In this document: one piece after another, positions 1-6,789 of the stretch | Layout: each line of letters begins with the position of its first letter | Numbering within the stretch: the stretch's first letter is position 1 | Assembly (NCBI GenBank): GCA_038208735.1 | Contig: JBBQYL010000141.1 | Location: 1-13,581, forward strand | Length of the DNA: 13,581 nt | Direction of reading: 5' to 3' | From: Scleromatobacter sp038208735 | GTDB taxonomy: Bacteria > Pseudomonadota > Gammaproteobacteria > Burkholderiales > Burkholderiaceae_C | The notes under the pieces: generated by a model | Database searches by the model: none | Told to the model about the DNA's origin: nothing | The model's input: the letters and a program-made list of their open reading frames with translations, nothing else | Position numbers and translations under genes: made by a program

Positions 1-192
1 ACGAATTCATCGGTACCTCCCACAAGCCACGTCACACTTCACACGCCAAACGCCAAACACCTGCCCCCCGCCAAACGACGCACCCGCAACCAGCAACGGC
101 CGCCGCGCCACACGCCCTGCGGTATCCTCGCGCACCATGCATTCGCCATTTCCGATGACTTCAGCGCCCGTCGCCTTGCCAGGCCTTTCCCG
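1..192. other. Intergenic region upstream of pssA
   Basis: No gene is supported here. The heptamer CGCCAAA occurs three times (44-50, 51-57, 69-75), the first two in tandem. A -10-like TATCCT lies at 123-128 but has no convincing -35, so I do not call a pssA promoter. An antisense open frame covers this stretch but continues through pssA and has shadow-type composition. Confidence 0.5.
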
Positions 193-1032
193 ATGAACGA
201 CCTGACCCCGATCCATGAAGACGACGACGGCGAGGACGCCCACGCGGCGCCGCGCCCGCGCCGAAAGGGCGTCTACATCCTGCCCAACCTGTTCACGCTG
301 GCCGCCTTGTTCGGCGGCTTCTACGCCATCGTGATGGCGATGAACGGCAAGTACGAGCAGTCGTGCTACGGCGTGTTCTGCGCCATGGTGCTCGACAGCC
401 TGGACGGCCGCGTGGCCCGCATGACCAACACGCAGAGCGCGTTCGGCGCCGAGATGGACAGCCTGTCCGACATGGTCAGCTTCGGTGCCGCGCCGGCGCT
501 GATCGTCTATGAATGGGCGCTCAAGGGCCTGGGCAAGGCCGGCTGGGGCATCGCGTTCTTCTACTGCGCCTGCGCCGCGCTGCGCCTGGCGCGCTTCAAC
601 ACCAACCTGGCCGTGGTGGACAAGCGCTACTTCCAGGGCCTGCCCAGCCCGGCCGCGGCCGCGCTGGTGGTGGGCTTCATCTGGGTGGTGGTGGACACCG
701 GCGGCTACACCGACGTCAATGGCGACGGCGTGCTCGCCTGGGCCGCCGCGGCGTGCACGTTCTATTCGGGCGTGACGATGGTGGTCAACGTGCCGTTCTA
801 CAGCTTCAAGGATCTCAGCCTGAAGCGCTCGGTGCCGTTCATCGTGATCGTGCTCATCGCGCTGGCGATCGGCATCATCAACCTGTACCCGGCGCGCATC
901 ATCTTCGCGATCTTCTGCCTGTACGGGGTGTCGGGCTACTTCGTCTACGCGTACAAGCGCGCCAAGGGTCGCCCGGTGAGCGCGATCGCGTTGTCCACCG
1001 ACGAGCCGGACGAGGTGGGCCTGCACCGGTAG
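193..1032 (+). CDS. pssA: CDP-diacylglycerol--serine O-phosphatidyltransferase
   Basis: Integral membrane enzyme of 279 residues that makes phosphatidylserine from CDP-diacylglycerol and serine, the step before phosphatidylethanolamine. The CDP-alcohol phosphotransferase signature is complete: D68, D71-G72, A75-R76, G85, D89 and D93, with the family spacing (D-x2-D-G-x2-A-R-x8-G-x3-D-x3-D). The first ~25 residues are acidic then basic and cytoplasmic-looking. Hydrophobic segments follow at about 30-50, 60-70, 95-130, 150-170, 185-200 and 210-255. The ATG at 193 has AGG at 181-183, nine bases upstream; no in-frame ATG precedes it. leuA lies downstream on the same strand but has its own promoter and leader, so the two are probably separately controlled. 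A palindromic repeat begins 19 bases after the stop. The family is certain; the symbol follows from the bacterial PssA-type sequence. Confidence 0.95.
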   Translation: MNDLTPIHEDDDGEDAHAAPRPRRKGVYILPNLFTLAALFGGFYAIVMAMNGKYEQSCYGVFCAMVLDSLDGRVARMTNTQSAFGAEMDSLSDMVSFGAAPALIVYEWALKGLGKAGWGIAFFYCACAALRLARFNTNLAVVDKRYFQGLPSPAAAALVVGFIWVVVDTGGYTDVNGDGVLAWAAAACTFYSGVTMVVNVPFYSFKDLSLKRSVPFIVIVLIALAIGIINLYPARIIFAIFCLYGVSGYFVYAYKRAKGRPVSAIALSTDEPDEVGLHR

Positions 1033-1051
1033 CGTCATCCTGCAAAGGCGT

Positions 1052-1079
1052 GTCATCCTGCGCGCCGTCGCAGGATCCA
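1052..1079. repeat. 28-bp palindromic repeat, copy near pssA 3' end
   Basis: The arms ATCCTGCG (1055-1062) and CGCAGGAT (1069-1076) form an 8-bp perfect stem with a six-base loop. The unit differs at one position of 28 from the copy at 13443-13470. A truncated start of the same unit (GTCATCCTGC) lies at 1034-1043. The resemblance to the REP-like GTCATCC...GGATC palindromes scattered between genes in many bacteria is established knowledge. It may act as a 3' stabiliser or weak terminator for pssA mRNA, but it has no T tract. Confidence 0.8.
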
Positions 1080-1138
1080 CGTGACGAAGAAACCCTACGC
1101 GAACGGCGAAGTATTTGCTGCCACACGCGCTTTCCACC

Positions 1139-1156
1139 GTGCTATATTCATTTTCA
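1139..1156 (+). promoter_or_regulatory. Extended -10 promoter of the leuA leader
   Basis: TATATT at 1143-1148 is preceded by TG at 1140-1141, giving an extended -10 (TGnTATATT). At the usual distance the -35 region (GCCACA, 1120-1125) matches consensus at only three positions, which an extended -10 can compensate for. Normal spacing puts transcription start at about 1154-1156, on or next to the leader-peptide ATG. The start has not been measured, so this is prediction. Confidence 0.55.
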
Positions 1157-1215
1157 TGACGTCCCGCATCTCGCCCATTACGCTATCCCTAGCCGGAGAA
1201 CCGCGGGTGCTTTGA
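1156..1215 (+). CDS. leuA leader peptide (putative attenuation ORF)
   Basis: A 19-codon frame reads MTSRISPITLSLAGEPRVL and then TGA. Its three leucine codons are CTA (1183), CTA (1189) and CTT (1210). Reading through leuA and pssA I find neither CTA nor CTT; leucine there is almost always CTG or CTC. Rare leucine codons in a short frame before leuA are the hallmark of a ribosome-stalling leucine sensor, as in the E. coli leu leader. There is no Shine-Dalgarno sequence before the ATG, and the predicted transcription start falls on it, so translation is probably leaderless. The last codons (1203-1215) form part of the 5' arm of the proposed antiterminator. I do not recognise the peptide as a named family. 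Confidence 0.7.
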   Translation: MTSRISPITLSLAGEPRVL

Positions 1216-1254
1216 TCGTTCACGTCTGAACATATTCCCGGATCAACGGCCCGC
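1203..1254 (+). promoter_or_regulatory. Putative antiterminator of the leuA attenuator
   Basis: GCGGG (1203-1207) can pair with CCCGC (1250-1254), and TTGATC (1212-1217) with GATCAA (1241-1246). Between them are a G-U pair (1208/1249), a bulge (1209), a C-G pair (1210/1248) and a mismatch. The 3' arm uses bases 1246-1254, which also form the terminator's 5' arm, so the two structures exclude each other. A ribosome stalled at the CTA codons would leave 1203-1217 free and allow this fold. One finishing at the TGA (1213) would cover it. The pairing is seen in the sequence; the mechanism is inferred from known amino acid attenuators. Confidence 0.6.
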
Positions 1255-1284
1255 TCTGCGCAACGCAGCGGGCCGTTTCCTTTT
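1245..1284 (+). terminator. Intrinsic terminator (attenuator) before leuA
   Basis: AACGGCCCGCT (1245-1255) pairs perfectly with AGCGGGCCGTT (1267-1277). A three-base-pair extension (1258-1260 with 1264-1266) closes a CAA loop after a two-base bulge. The stem is followed by a T-rich run, TTTCCTTTT, at 1276-1284. It lies between the leader peptide and the leuA start codon, so its role must be premature termination and not the end of a gene. Confidence 0.85.
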
Positions 1285-1323
1285 GCGGCGTTGCCTTTCA
1301 AGAAAATCCCTGGAGAACAAGCG

Positions 1324-3024
1324 ATGTCCATGCTCAAGAACCCCGCCACCAAGTACCGTCCCGTCGCACCGGTTCGCCTGACCGACCGCACCTGGCCCGA
1401 TGCCGTGCTGACCAAGGCGCCCGTGTGGTGCAGCTCCGACCTGCGCGACGGCAACCAGGCGCTGATCGAGCCGATGGACGCGGAACGCAAGCTGCGCATG
1501 TTCGAGACGCTGGTGCGCGTGGGCTTCAAGGAGATCGAGATCGGCTTCCCGTCGGCCTCGCAGACCGAGTTCGACTTCGTGCGCAAGCTCATCGAGGACA
1601 ACCTCATCCCCGACGACGTCACTATCCAAGTGCTGACGCCGGCGCGCGCGCCGCTGATCGAGCGCAGCTTCGAGGCGGTGCGCGGCGCGAAGCGCGTGAT
1701 CATGCACCTGTACAACGCGACCGCGCCCATGATGCGCAGGGTCGTGCTGGGCCTCGACGTGGACGGCATCGTGGAGCTGGCCAGCAGCCATGCCCGCATC
1801 ATCAAGGACCTGGCCGCCAGGCAGCCCGCCACCGACTGGCGCTTCGAGTACTCGCCGGAGATGTTCTCCGACACCGAGCTGGAAGTGTCGCGGCGCGTGA
1901 TCGACGCCGTCACCGACGTGTGGCAGCCCACGCCCGAGCGCACCTGCATCATCAACCTGCCGACGACGGTGGAGCACTCCACGCCCAACATCTACGCCGA
2001 CATGATCGAGTGGACGTGCCGCAACATCGCGCGCCGCGACAGCATCGTCATCTCCGCGCATCCGCACAACGACCGGGGCACCGGAACGGCCACCGCCGAG
2101 CTGGCGCTGATGGCCGGCGCTGACCGCGTCGAGGGCTGCCTGTTCGGCAACGGCGAGCGCACCGGCAACGTCGACATCGTCAACATCGCGCTGAACCTCT
2201 ACACGCAGGGCGTCGACCCGGAGCTCGACTTCTCCGACATCGACGAGATCCGTCGCGTGGTCGAGTACTGCAACCAGCTGCCGGTGCATCCGCGCCATCC
2301 GTACGTGGGCGACCTCGTGTTCACGTCGTTCTCGGGCTCGCACCAGGACGCCATCAAGAAGGCGTTCACCGCGCGCCGCGAGGGCGACATGTGGGAGATG
2401 CCGTACCTGCCCATCGATCCGAAGGATCTCGGCCGCAGCTACGAGGCCATCATTCGCGTCAACAGCCAGTCGGGCAAGGGCGGCATCGCCTACCTGCTCG
2501 AGTCGGAGTACGGGCTCGAGCTGCCGCGTCGCCTGCAGATCGAGTTCAGCCAGGTGGTACAGGCCGTGATGGACGCGCAAGGTCGCGAGGTCACTGCCTC
2601 CGATATCTGGAAGATCTTCGAGTCCGAATACCGCATTGCCGAAGGCGTGGTCACGCTGTCCGACCTGACCCAGACCGACGTGGGCGACGGCCGCGTGCGG
2701 GTGGCCGCCGACGCCATGGTGATGGGGCGCCGCATGGCCTTCGACGGTTCGGGCAACGGCCCGGTCGACGCGTTCGTCGACGGCCTGTCGCGTGCGGCCG
2801 GCGTTCCGGTGAAGGTGCTGAACTACCACGAGCACTCCATTGGCGGCGGGGCGCAGGCGCGCGCGGCGGCCTACCTCGAGGTGCGCGTGGGCGACGCTGC
2901 GCCGGTATTCGGCGTGGGCATCGACGCCAACATCGTGCGGGCCACGCTGCTGGCGGTGCTGTCTGCCACGTCGCGCGGCACCCACCCCGTCTCCGTGGAG
3001 GCGGCGGTCGCGCAGGCCGTCTGA
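1324..3024 (+). CDS. leuA: 2-isopropylmalate synthase
   Basis: Cytoplasmic enzyme of 566 residues that condenses acetyl-CoA with 2-oxoisovalerate, the first committed step of leucine synthesis. The N-terminal HMGL-type TIM barrel shows R41-D42-G43-N44-Q45 and the metal-binding HPHND at 246-250, followed by the FGNGERTGN segment. The C-terminal LeuA dimer domain, where leucine exerts feedback inhibition in this family, occupies about residues 440-560 and contains GSGNGPVDAF and GIDANIVRA. The length matches the long LeuA class. I chose the ATG at 1324 because GGAG (1312-1315) lies eight bases before it. An upstream TTG at 1291 is possible but lacks a comparable site. Expression is probably controlled by the attenuator at 1156-1284, adding transcriptional control to allosteric feedback. 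Other leu genes are not in the window. Confidence 0.96.
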   Translation: MSMLKNPATKYRPVAPVRLTDRTWPDAVLTKAPVWCSSDLRDGNQALIEPMDAERKLRMFETLVRVGFKEIEIGFPSASQTEFDFVRKLIEDNLIPDDVTIQVLTPARAPLIERSFEAVRGAKRVIMHLYNATAPMMRRVVLGLDVDGIVELASSHARIIKDLAARQPATDWRFEYSPEMFSDTELEVSRRVIDAVTDVWQPTPERTCIINLPTTVEHSTPNIYADMIEWTCRNIARRDSIVISAHPHNDRGTGTATAELALMAGADRVEGCLFGNGERTGNVDIVNIALNLYTQGVDPELDFSDIDEIRRVVEYCNQLPVHPRHPYVGDLVFTSFSGSHQDAIKKAFTARREGDMWEMPYLPIDPKDLGRSYEAIIRVNSQSGKGGIAYLLESEYGLELPRRLQIEFSQVVQAVMDAQGREVTASDIWKIFESEYRIAEGVVTLSDLTQTDVGDGRVRVAADAMVMGRRMAFDGSGNGPVDAFVDGLSRAAGVPVKVLNYHEHSIGGGAQARAAAYLEVRVGDAAPVFGVGIDANIVRATLLAVLSATSRGTHPVSVEAAVAQAV

Positions 3025-3039
3025 CCCCGGGTCGAGTCG

Positions 3040-3078
3040 CAGGCCCCTGTTGCGTTGGGAAACGCGCTCAGGGGCCTG
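3040..3078 (+). terminator. Hairpin downstream of leuA
   Basis: CAGGCCCCTG (3040-3049) and CAGGGGCCTG (3069-3078) form a perfect 10-bp stem. An inner GCGTT/AACGC stem (3052-3056 with 3061-3065) closes a GGGA loop. It begins 16 bases after the leuA stop. No clear T tract follows, so it is either a weak terminator or a 3' end stabiliser. Confidence 0.55.
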
Positions 3079-3372
3079 GTGACGTTAATGGGCTTGACAG
3101 GGCCTAAAGCTGTGGCAAACGCCCGCTTATCCGGCCATGGCCGGCGCGCCAGATGCGCACAATCCATTCCTGAGACCTGAAGATGCGTCCTTTCCACCTC
3201 GGGCGTATTGGTCCAGGCGTGCTCCCCGACCCGATTTTCGAGCCGACGTCAGCCAAAACCGACCTCGTTGCGTTAGACAGTTTCAACCGGCTGTCCGCCG
3301 CTTCGAGAATTGGTAACAAGCCGTCGTGCTGGTTCGACGTCCGGTTGAGGAAGTTCACGCAAGTTTTTGATC

Positions 3373-3408
3373 TTGCGTGGATTTTTCCTTTGCCTTAGAC
3401 TGAAACAA
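3373..3408 (+). promoter_or_regulatory. Putative pbpG promoter
   Basis: TTGCGT (3373-3378) and TAGACT (3396-3401) resemble -35 and -10 hexamers, separated by 17 bases. The start of transcription would be about 3407-3409, essentially on the ATG at 3409 or six bases before the in-frame ATG at 3415. No Shine-Dalgarno sequence is seen before either. Confidence 0.45.
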
Positions 3409-4503
3409 ATGGTGATGCAACTGGCTTCCAGCTCTTCCGTGTCGCGGAAATTCACGCAACTGTCGCGTTGGGCGGTGTCCTGCGCCGTCGGCGGGGCGCT
3501 GGTTTGCGCCTCTTTCGCCAGCTCGGCCACCACCACCGCGACGTCAGTCAAGCACCATCGCAAGGCGGCCGCTTCGGCCCATGCGGCGCCACGCGCAAGG
3601 CACGTGGCCATGGTCAGCCGCAAGACGGTCACCACCGTCACGCGCACCACGGTCCGTGTCGCCGACATCCCGTCGCAGTCGGTGGGCTACGCCTCCGGCC
3701 TGCATGCCATCGACGACCCGCTGCTGCTGCGCTCCGGTGCCGCGCTGGTGCTCGACCAGGACACGCACGAGGTCCTCTACAGCAAGAATTCCGAAGCCGT
3801 CCTGCCGATCGCCTCGCTCAGCAAGCTGATGACCGCGCTGGTCATCAGCGAGGCCAACCAGTCGCTCGACGAGCCGATCCTGATCACCAACGACGACATC
3901 GATACCGAAAAGGGCACGCACTCGCGCCTGACGCCCGGCACCCAGCTGCCGCGCGGCGTGATGCTGCACCTCGCGCTGATGTCGTCCGAGAACCGCGCCG
4001 CCAACGCGCTGGGCCGCAACTACCCGGGTGGCCTGGCCGCCTTCGTCCCCGCGATGAACGCCAAGGCGAAGGAACTGGGCATGATGGACACGCACTACGT
4101 CGAGCCCACAGGCCTGTCCAGCCAGAACAAGTCCAGCGCGCGCGACCTCGCCGTGCTGGTGAACGCGGCCCACCAGGTGCCGCTGCTGCGCGAATACTCC
4201 ACCACGCCGTCGCTCGACGTCGAGCTGGGCCGCCGCAACGTGCAGTTCCACACCACCGACCGCCTGGTGGCCAATCCCACCTGGGACATCGGCCTGCAGA
4301 AGACCGGCTTCATCAACGAAGCGGGCCAGTGCCTGGTGATGCAGGCGCAGATGGCCGGCCGCAAGCTGATCATGGTGCTGCTCGATTCGGCGGGCAAGTA
4401 CTCGCGCATCGCCGACGCCGAACGCATCCGCAAGTGGGTCACGGCCAACCACATGGCCCCGGCCGCCACCGCTACCGCCCGCGCCACGGTCGCCGCGAGC
4501 TGA
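3409..4503 (+). CDS. pbpG: D-alanyl-D-alanine endopeptidase (PBP7-like, peptidase S11)
   Basis: Secreted low-molecular-weight penicillin-binding protein of 364 residues. It belongs to the family that cleaves D-Ala-meso-diaminopimelate cross-links in periplasmic peptidoglycan. The three active-site motifs are present in order: SLSK (S136, K139), SEN (193-195) and KTG (298-300). A Sec signal peptide covers about residues 1-35: basic RK and R, hydrophobic WAVSCAVGGALVCASFA, then small residues. A basic, Thr/Ala/His-rich linker of about 45 residues follows before the catalytic domain begins near GLHAIDDPLLL. Start choice: ATG at 3409 or 3415 keeps the signal peptide; an upstream TTG at 3367 would lie before the predicted promoter -35. 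No long C-terminal domain is present, as expected for PBP7-like proteins as opposed to PBP5. A convergent terminator follows. The symbol is a family-level assignment; DacB/DacC-type naming is possible. Confidence 0.88.
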   Translation: MVMQLASSSSVSRKFTQLSRWAVSCAVGGALVCASFASSATTTATSVKHHRKAAASAHAAPRARHVAMVSRKTVTTVTRTTVRVADIPSQSVGYASGLHAIDDPLLLRSGAALVLDQDTHEVLYSKNSEAVLPIASLSKLMTALVISEANQSLDEPILITNDDIDTEKGTHSRLTPGTQLPRGVMLHLALMSSENRAANALGRNYPGGLAAFVPAMNAKAKELGMMDTHYVEPTGLSSQNKSSARDLAVLVNAAHQVPLLREYSTTPSLDVELGRRNVQFHTTDRLVANPTWDIGLQKTGFINEAGQCLVMQAQMAGRKLIMVLLDSAGKYSRIADAERIRKWVTANHMAPAATATARATVAAS

Positions 4504-4525
4504 ACCTCATAACAACGCGATGGGA

Positions 4526-4557
4526 AAAGGGCCGGTGGCGAAAGTCACTGGCCCTTT
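4526..4557. terminator. Bidirectional terminator between pbpG and the IclR gene
   Basis: Bases 4526-4539 pair with 4544-4557 (14 pairs including two G-U) around a GAAA tetraloop (4540-4543). The stem ends in AAA/TTT, giving a T-rich 3' side on the plus strand (CCCTTTCAATTT) and an A run (4525-4528) that reads as T on the minus strand. It lies 22 bases after the pbpG stop and 12 bases from the end of the convergent regulator, so it can serve both. Confidence 0.85.
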
Positions 4558-4569
4558 CAATTTGCGGTG

Positions 4570-5343
4570 TCAGGCCGCGGTGCCGTGCCCCAGCGCCGCC
4601 GAGATGCGCGCCGCCGTTTCCTTCACGCGTTCCAGCCACGACTCCTCGAGACGGTCGGCGGGGGCGGAGACGGACAGGCCGGCCACCAGGCGGCCCTGGT
4701 CGTCGTAGATGCCGGCGGCCATGCAGCGCACGCCCAGCTCCAGCTCCTCGTCGTCGCGCGAGACCGAGGTCTTGCGGATCTTGTCGAGCTCGCGTTCGAG
4801 CAGCGTGAGCTCGGTGAGGCTGTTGCGCGTGTGGCCGGTGAGGCCGGTGCGCGTGGCGTAGGCGCGCACGCGCTGGGCCTCGTCGTTGGCGAGGAACAGC
4901 TTGCCCACCGACGTGAGGTGCAGCGGCGCGCGGCCGCCCACGGCGCGCACGACCTGCATGCCCGAGCGTTCGCTGTAGGTACGTTCGATGTAGACGATCT
5001 CGTCGCCCTGGCGCACTGACAGGTTGACCGGCTGGTGGGTGAGCTTGTGCAGCTCGCGCATGGGGCCGATGGCGGCCTCGCGCACGTCCAGGCGGGCCTT
5101 GACCAGGTTGCCCAGCTCCAGCAGGCGCATGCCCAGCCGGTAGCTGCCCGCCTCGGGGCGCTCGACGAAGCGGCCTTCGGCCAGGTCGTTGAGAATGCGG
5201 TGCGCCGTGGACGGGTGCAGCCCGGTGCGGGCGCTGAGCTCCTTCAGCGGCACCGGGTCGGTGTGCGCGGCCAGCACGTCGAGCAGCGCGTAGGCGCGTG
5301 CGAGTACCTGGATGGTGGGTCCGGAGCCGGCTGTCTTGGACAT
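4570..5343 (-). CDS. IclR-family transcriptional regulator
   Basis: DNA-binding regulator of 257 residues, typical of the family. The N-terminal winged helix-turn-helix spans about residues 10-70 (LLDVLAAHTDPVPLKELSAR, then THRILNDL). The C-terminal IclR effector domain covers about 75-250, with the recognisable segments HLTSVGKLFLA and LGVRCMAAGIYDDQGRLVAG. The effector is unknown. I chose the ATG at 5343 because AGG lies eight bases before it. An in-frame ATG at 5373 would add ten residues. The gene is convergent with pbpG and in the same direction as the hpn operon, 125 bases beyond hpnE. It may be read through from that operon or have its own promoter. Nothing ties it functionally to squalene synthesis, and IclR members usually control carbon catabolism genes. 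Confidence 0.9.
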   Translation of the reverse strand: MSKTAGSGPTIQVLARAYALLDVLAAHTDPVPLKELSARTGLHPSTAHRILNDLAEGRFVERPEAGSYRLGMRLLELGNLVKARLDVREAAIGPMRELHKLTHQPVNLSVRQGDEIVYIERTYSERSGMQVVRAVGGRAPLHLTSVGKLFLANDEAQRVRAYATRTGLTGHTRNSLTELTLLERELDKIRKTSVSRDDEELELGVRCMAAGIYDDQGRLVAGLSVSAPADRLEESWLERVKETAARISAALGHGTAA

Positions 5344-5373
5344 GGGATCGGCCTGGGGCTGTTGGGATCCCAT
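5342..5373. promoter_or_regulatory. Inverted repeat over the IclR-gene start
   Basis: ATGGGATC (5342-5349) and GATCCCAT (5366-5373) form an 8-bp inverted repeat spanning the two candidate start codons. A second imperfect repeat, GGTGA...TCACC, lies at 5382-5400. Either could be an autoregulatory operator, as many IclR proteins repress their own genes, but neither matches a site I recognise. Confidence 0.25.
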
Positions 5374-5468
5374 TCTCGCATGGTGAAACCCGAAATCACC
5401 TTGCGATCCTGTCGGCGACTGTTTCTCGGAGCCTGGGTGGCAGACGGCGACTTGCGCCGCACGGACTC

Positions 5469-6788
5469 CTAGGCCGGCGCGGCCGCCGACTCGCCGGCGC
5501 GCACGGCGGCCTCCAGCGTGGCCGGGTACGGGCCGGCGACGTAGTCGCCCGCGGCACGCAGGCCGCGCAGGATGTGCATCGCCGGCCGCACGACGCCGGC
5601 CGTGCAGCGAAAGGTGGCGCGCTTGTCGGTGCGCACGCTGCCCACGTCGACGCGCTGGGCGTCGGCAATGTCGAAGTCGCGCCGGTATTGCGCGACGGCG
5701 GCCGCGGTGAGCGCGTCGATGCCGCGTTCGAGCCAGCGCCCGGCGGCGCTGATGACCAGCGTCACGCGATCGCCGTCGTCGGGCTGCGCGCCCAGCTTGA
5801 ACGCGAACTGAGCGGGCGACCGCGCGTCGTCGCTGTGCAGCGCCAGCATGGGCGCGGGCCAGGCGCGGCGCGGCGCGGTCAGCGCGATCGTGACGATCGG
5901 CTCGTGGGCCAGCGCGGCGGCGGTGGCCGACCACGCGGGCGCCAGCGCTTGCGTCAGGCGCGCGGCCTCGGTGGCGGGGGTGGCGAGGATCACCTGGTCG
6001 AATGCGGTGCCGAAAGGGTCAGGCACCTTGGGAGCCAGACCCTCGCCTGCGGCTGCATTCGACGTCACCTGCCACCGCGCGCCGTCTTGCGCGAGCTTGG
6101 CGACGCGTGTGCCCAGGTGCACCTGCGCGCCATGCGCGCGCAGCCAAGCGACGGCCGGCAACGGCAGCAGCTGCGCGAGCGGACGCTGCGGCAGCAGCAG
6201 GTCGGAGGCGTCGCGCGCGCCGAACAGGCTGTCGCGCATCACCGCCAGGAAGACCTCGGCGCTCGCCTCGGCCGACGACGTGTTGAGCGCGGCCACGCAC
6301 AGCGGCTCGATGAGCAGGCGGTGGACGCGGGCGGTGGGCACGCGCCGCAGCAACTGGTCGACGGTCAGGCCGGGAGCGCAGCGGAATCCGCGCAGCTGCC
6401 ACGCGAGCGACATCGCGACCGACGAGAGCTTGTCGGCCAGGCCGAAGCCGCGGGCGCCCGCGAGCGCGGCGCCGGCCGCCAGCAGGCGCGATCCCGACGG
6501 CGACAACGCGAAGCCGGCGCCGTCCGGATAGGTCACGCGCAAGGGCACGCGCAGGAGCGCGCGTTCCACGTCGACGCCCACGTCGCGCATCAGCGCCAGC
6601 GTGCGCGCGTAGCCGCCCAGCAGGATGTGCTGGCCGTTGTCGGTGGCGTCGTCGCCCGCGTCGTCGGAGCGGGCTCGGCCGCCCGGCATGCCAGCGGTCT
6701 CGAACAGCGTGATGCGGTGGCCGGCCTGCGTGGCGCGCACCGCCGCGGCGAGCCCGGCCCAGCCGGCGCCGACGACGGCGAGTTTCAT
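5469..6788 (-). CDS. hpnE: Hydroxysqualene dehydroxylase HpnE (FAD-dependent)
   Basis: Flavoprotein of 439 residues in the amine oxidase/phytoene desaturase-like fold. In the HpnCDE pathway it reductively removes the hydroxyl of hydroxysqualene to give squalene. The N-terminus starts directly with a dinucleotide-binding motif, G7-A-G9-W-A-G12, continuing to an acidic residue (FE near 30) and then GGRARS, typical of FAD contacts. The C-terminal FAD segment is seen around YVAGPYPATLEAAVRAGESA. The start at 6788 lies one base after the hpnD stop (TGA-C-ATG), so translation is very probably coupled. It is the last gene of hpnC-hpnD-hpnE. A related flavin desaturase is excluded mainly by this gene order. 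Confidence 0.93.
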   Translation of the reverse strand: MKLAVVGAGWAGLAAAVRATQAGHRITLFETAGMPGGRARSDDAGDDATDNGQHILLGGYARTLALMRDVGVDVERALLRVPLRVTYPDGAGFALSPSGSRLLAAGAALAGARGFGLADKLSSVAMSLAWQLRGFRCAPGLTVDQLLRRVPTARVHRLLIEPLCVAALNTSSAEASAEVFLAVMRDSLFGARDASDLLLPQRPLAQLLPLPAVAWLRAHGAQVHLGTRVAKLAQDGARWQVTSNAAAGEGLAPKVPDPFGTAFDQVILATPATEAARLTQALAPAWSATAAALAHEPIVTIALTAPRRAWPAPMLALHSDDARSPAQFAFKLGAQPDDGDRVTLVISAAGRWLERGIDALTAAAVAQYRRDFDIADAQRVDVGSVRTDKRATFRCTAGVVRPAMHILRGLRAAGDYVAGPYPATLEAAVRAGESAAAPA

Positions 6789-6789
6789 G

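Larger units (their letters stand above)
3025..3408. other. Intergenic region between leuA and pbpG
   Basis: The 384 bases hold the leuA 3' hairpin, a consensus -35 hexamer TTGACA (3094-3099) with no good -10 at 16-18 bases, a 14-bp palindrome (CCGGCCATGGCCGG, 3131-3144) and the pbpG promoter. A 71-codon frame at 3183-3398 runs into the pbpG promoter, lacks a clear ribosome site and resembles no family I know, so I do not call it. GC content falls toward the pbpG start. Confidence 0.5.

Noticed and set aside
1291..1323. Upstream TTG start for leuA
   Set aside because: The ATG at 1324 has GGAG at ideal spacing, and the TTG lies just after the attenuator T tract without a comparable site.
1243..2985. 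Long minus-strand frame opposite leuA
   Set aside because: Antisense shadow of high-GC coding sequence with no recognisable domain; leuA in the other direction is complete.
3111..3127. Sigma-54-type promoter (TGGCA...GC)
   Set aside because: The spacing between GG and GC is off by one and the -12 element lacks TTGC.
3183..3398. 71-codon plus-strand frame before pbpG
   Set aside because: No convincing ribosome site, no recognisable family, and it runs through the predicted pbpG promoter.
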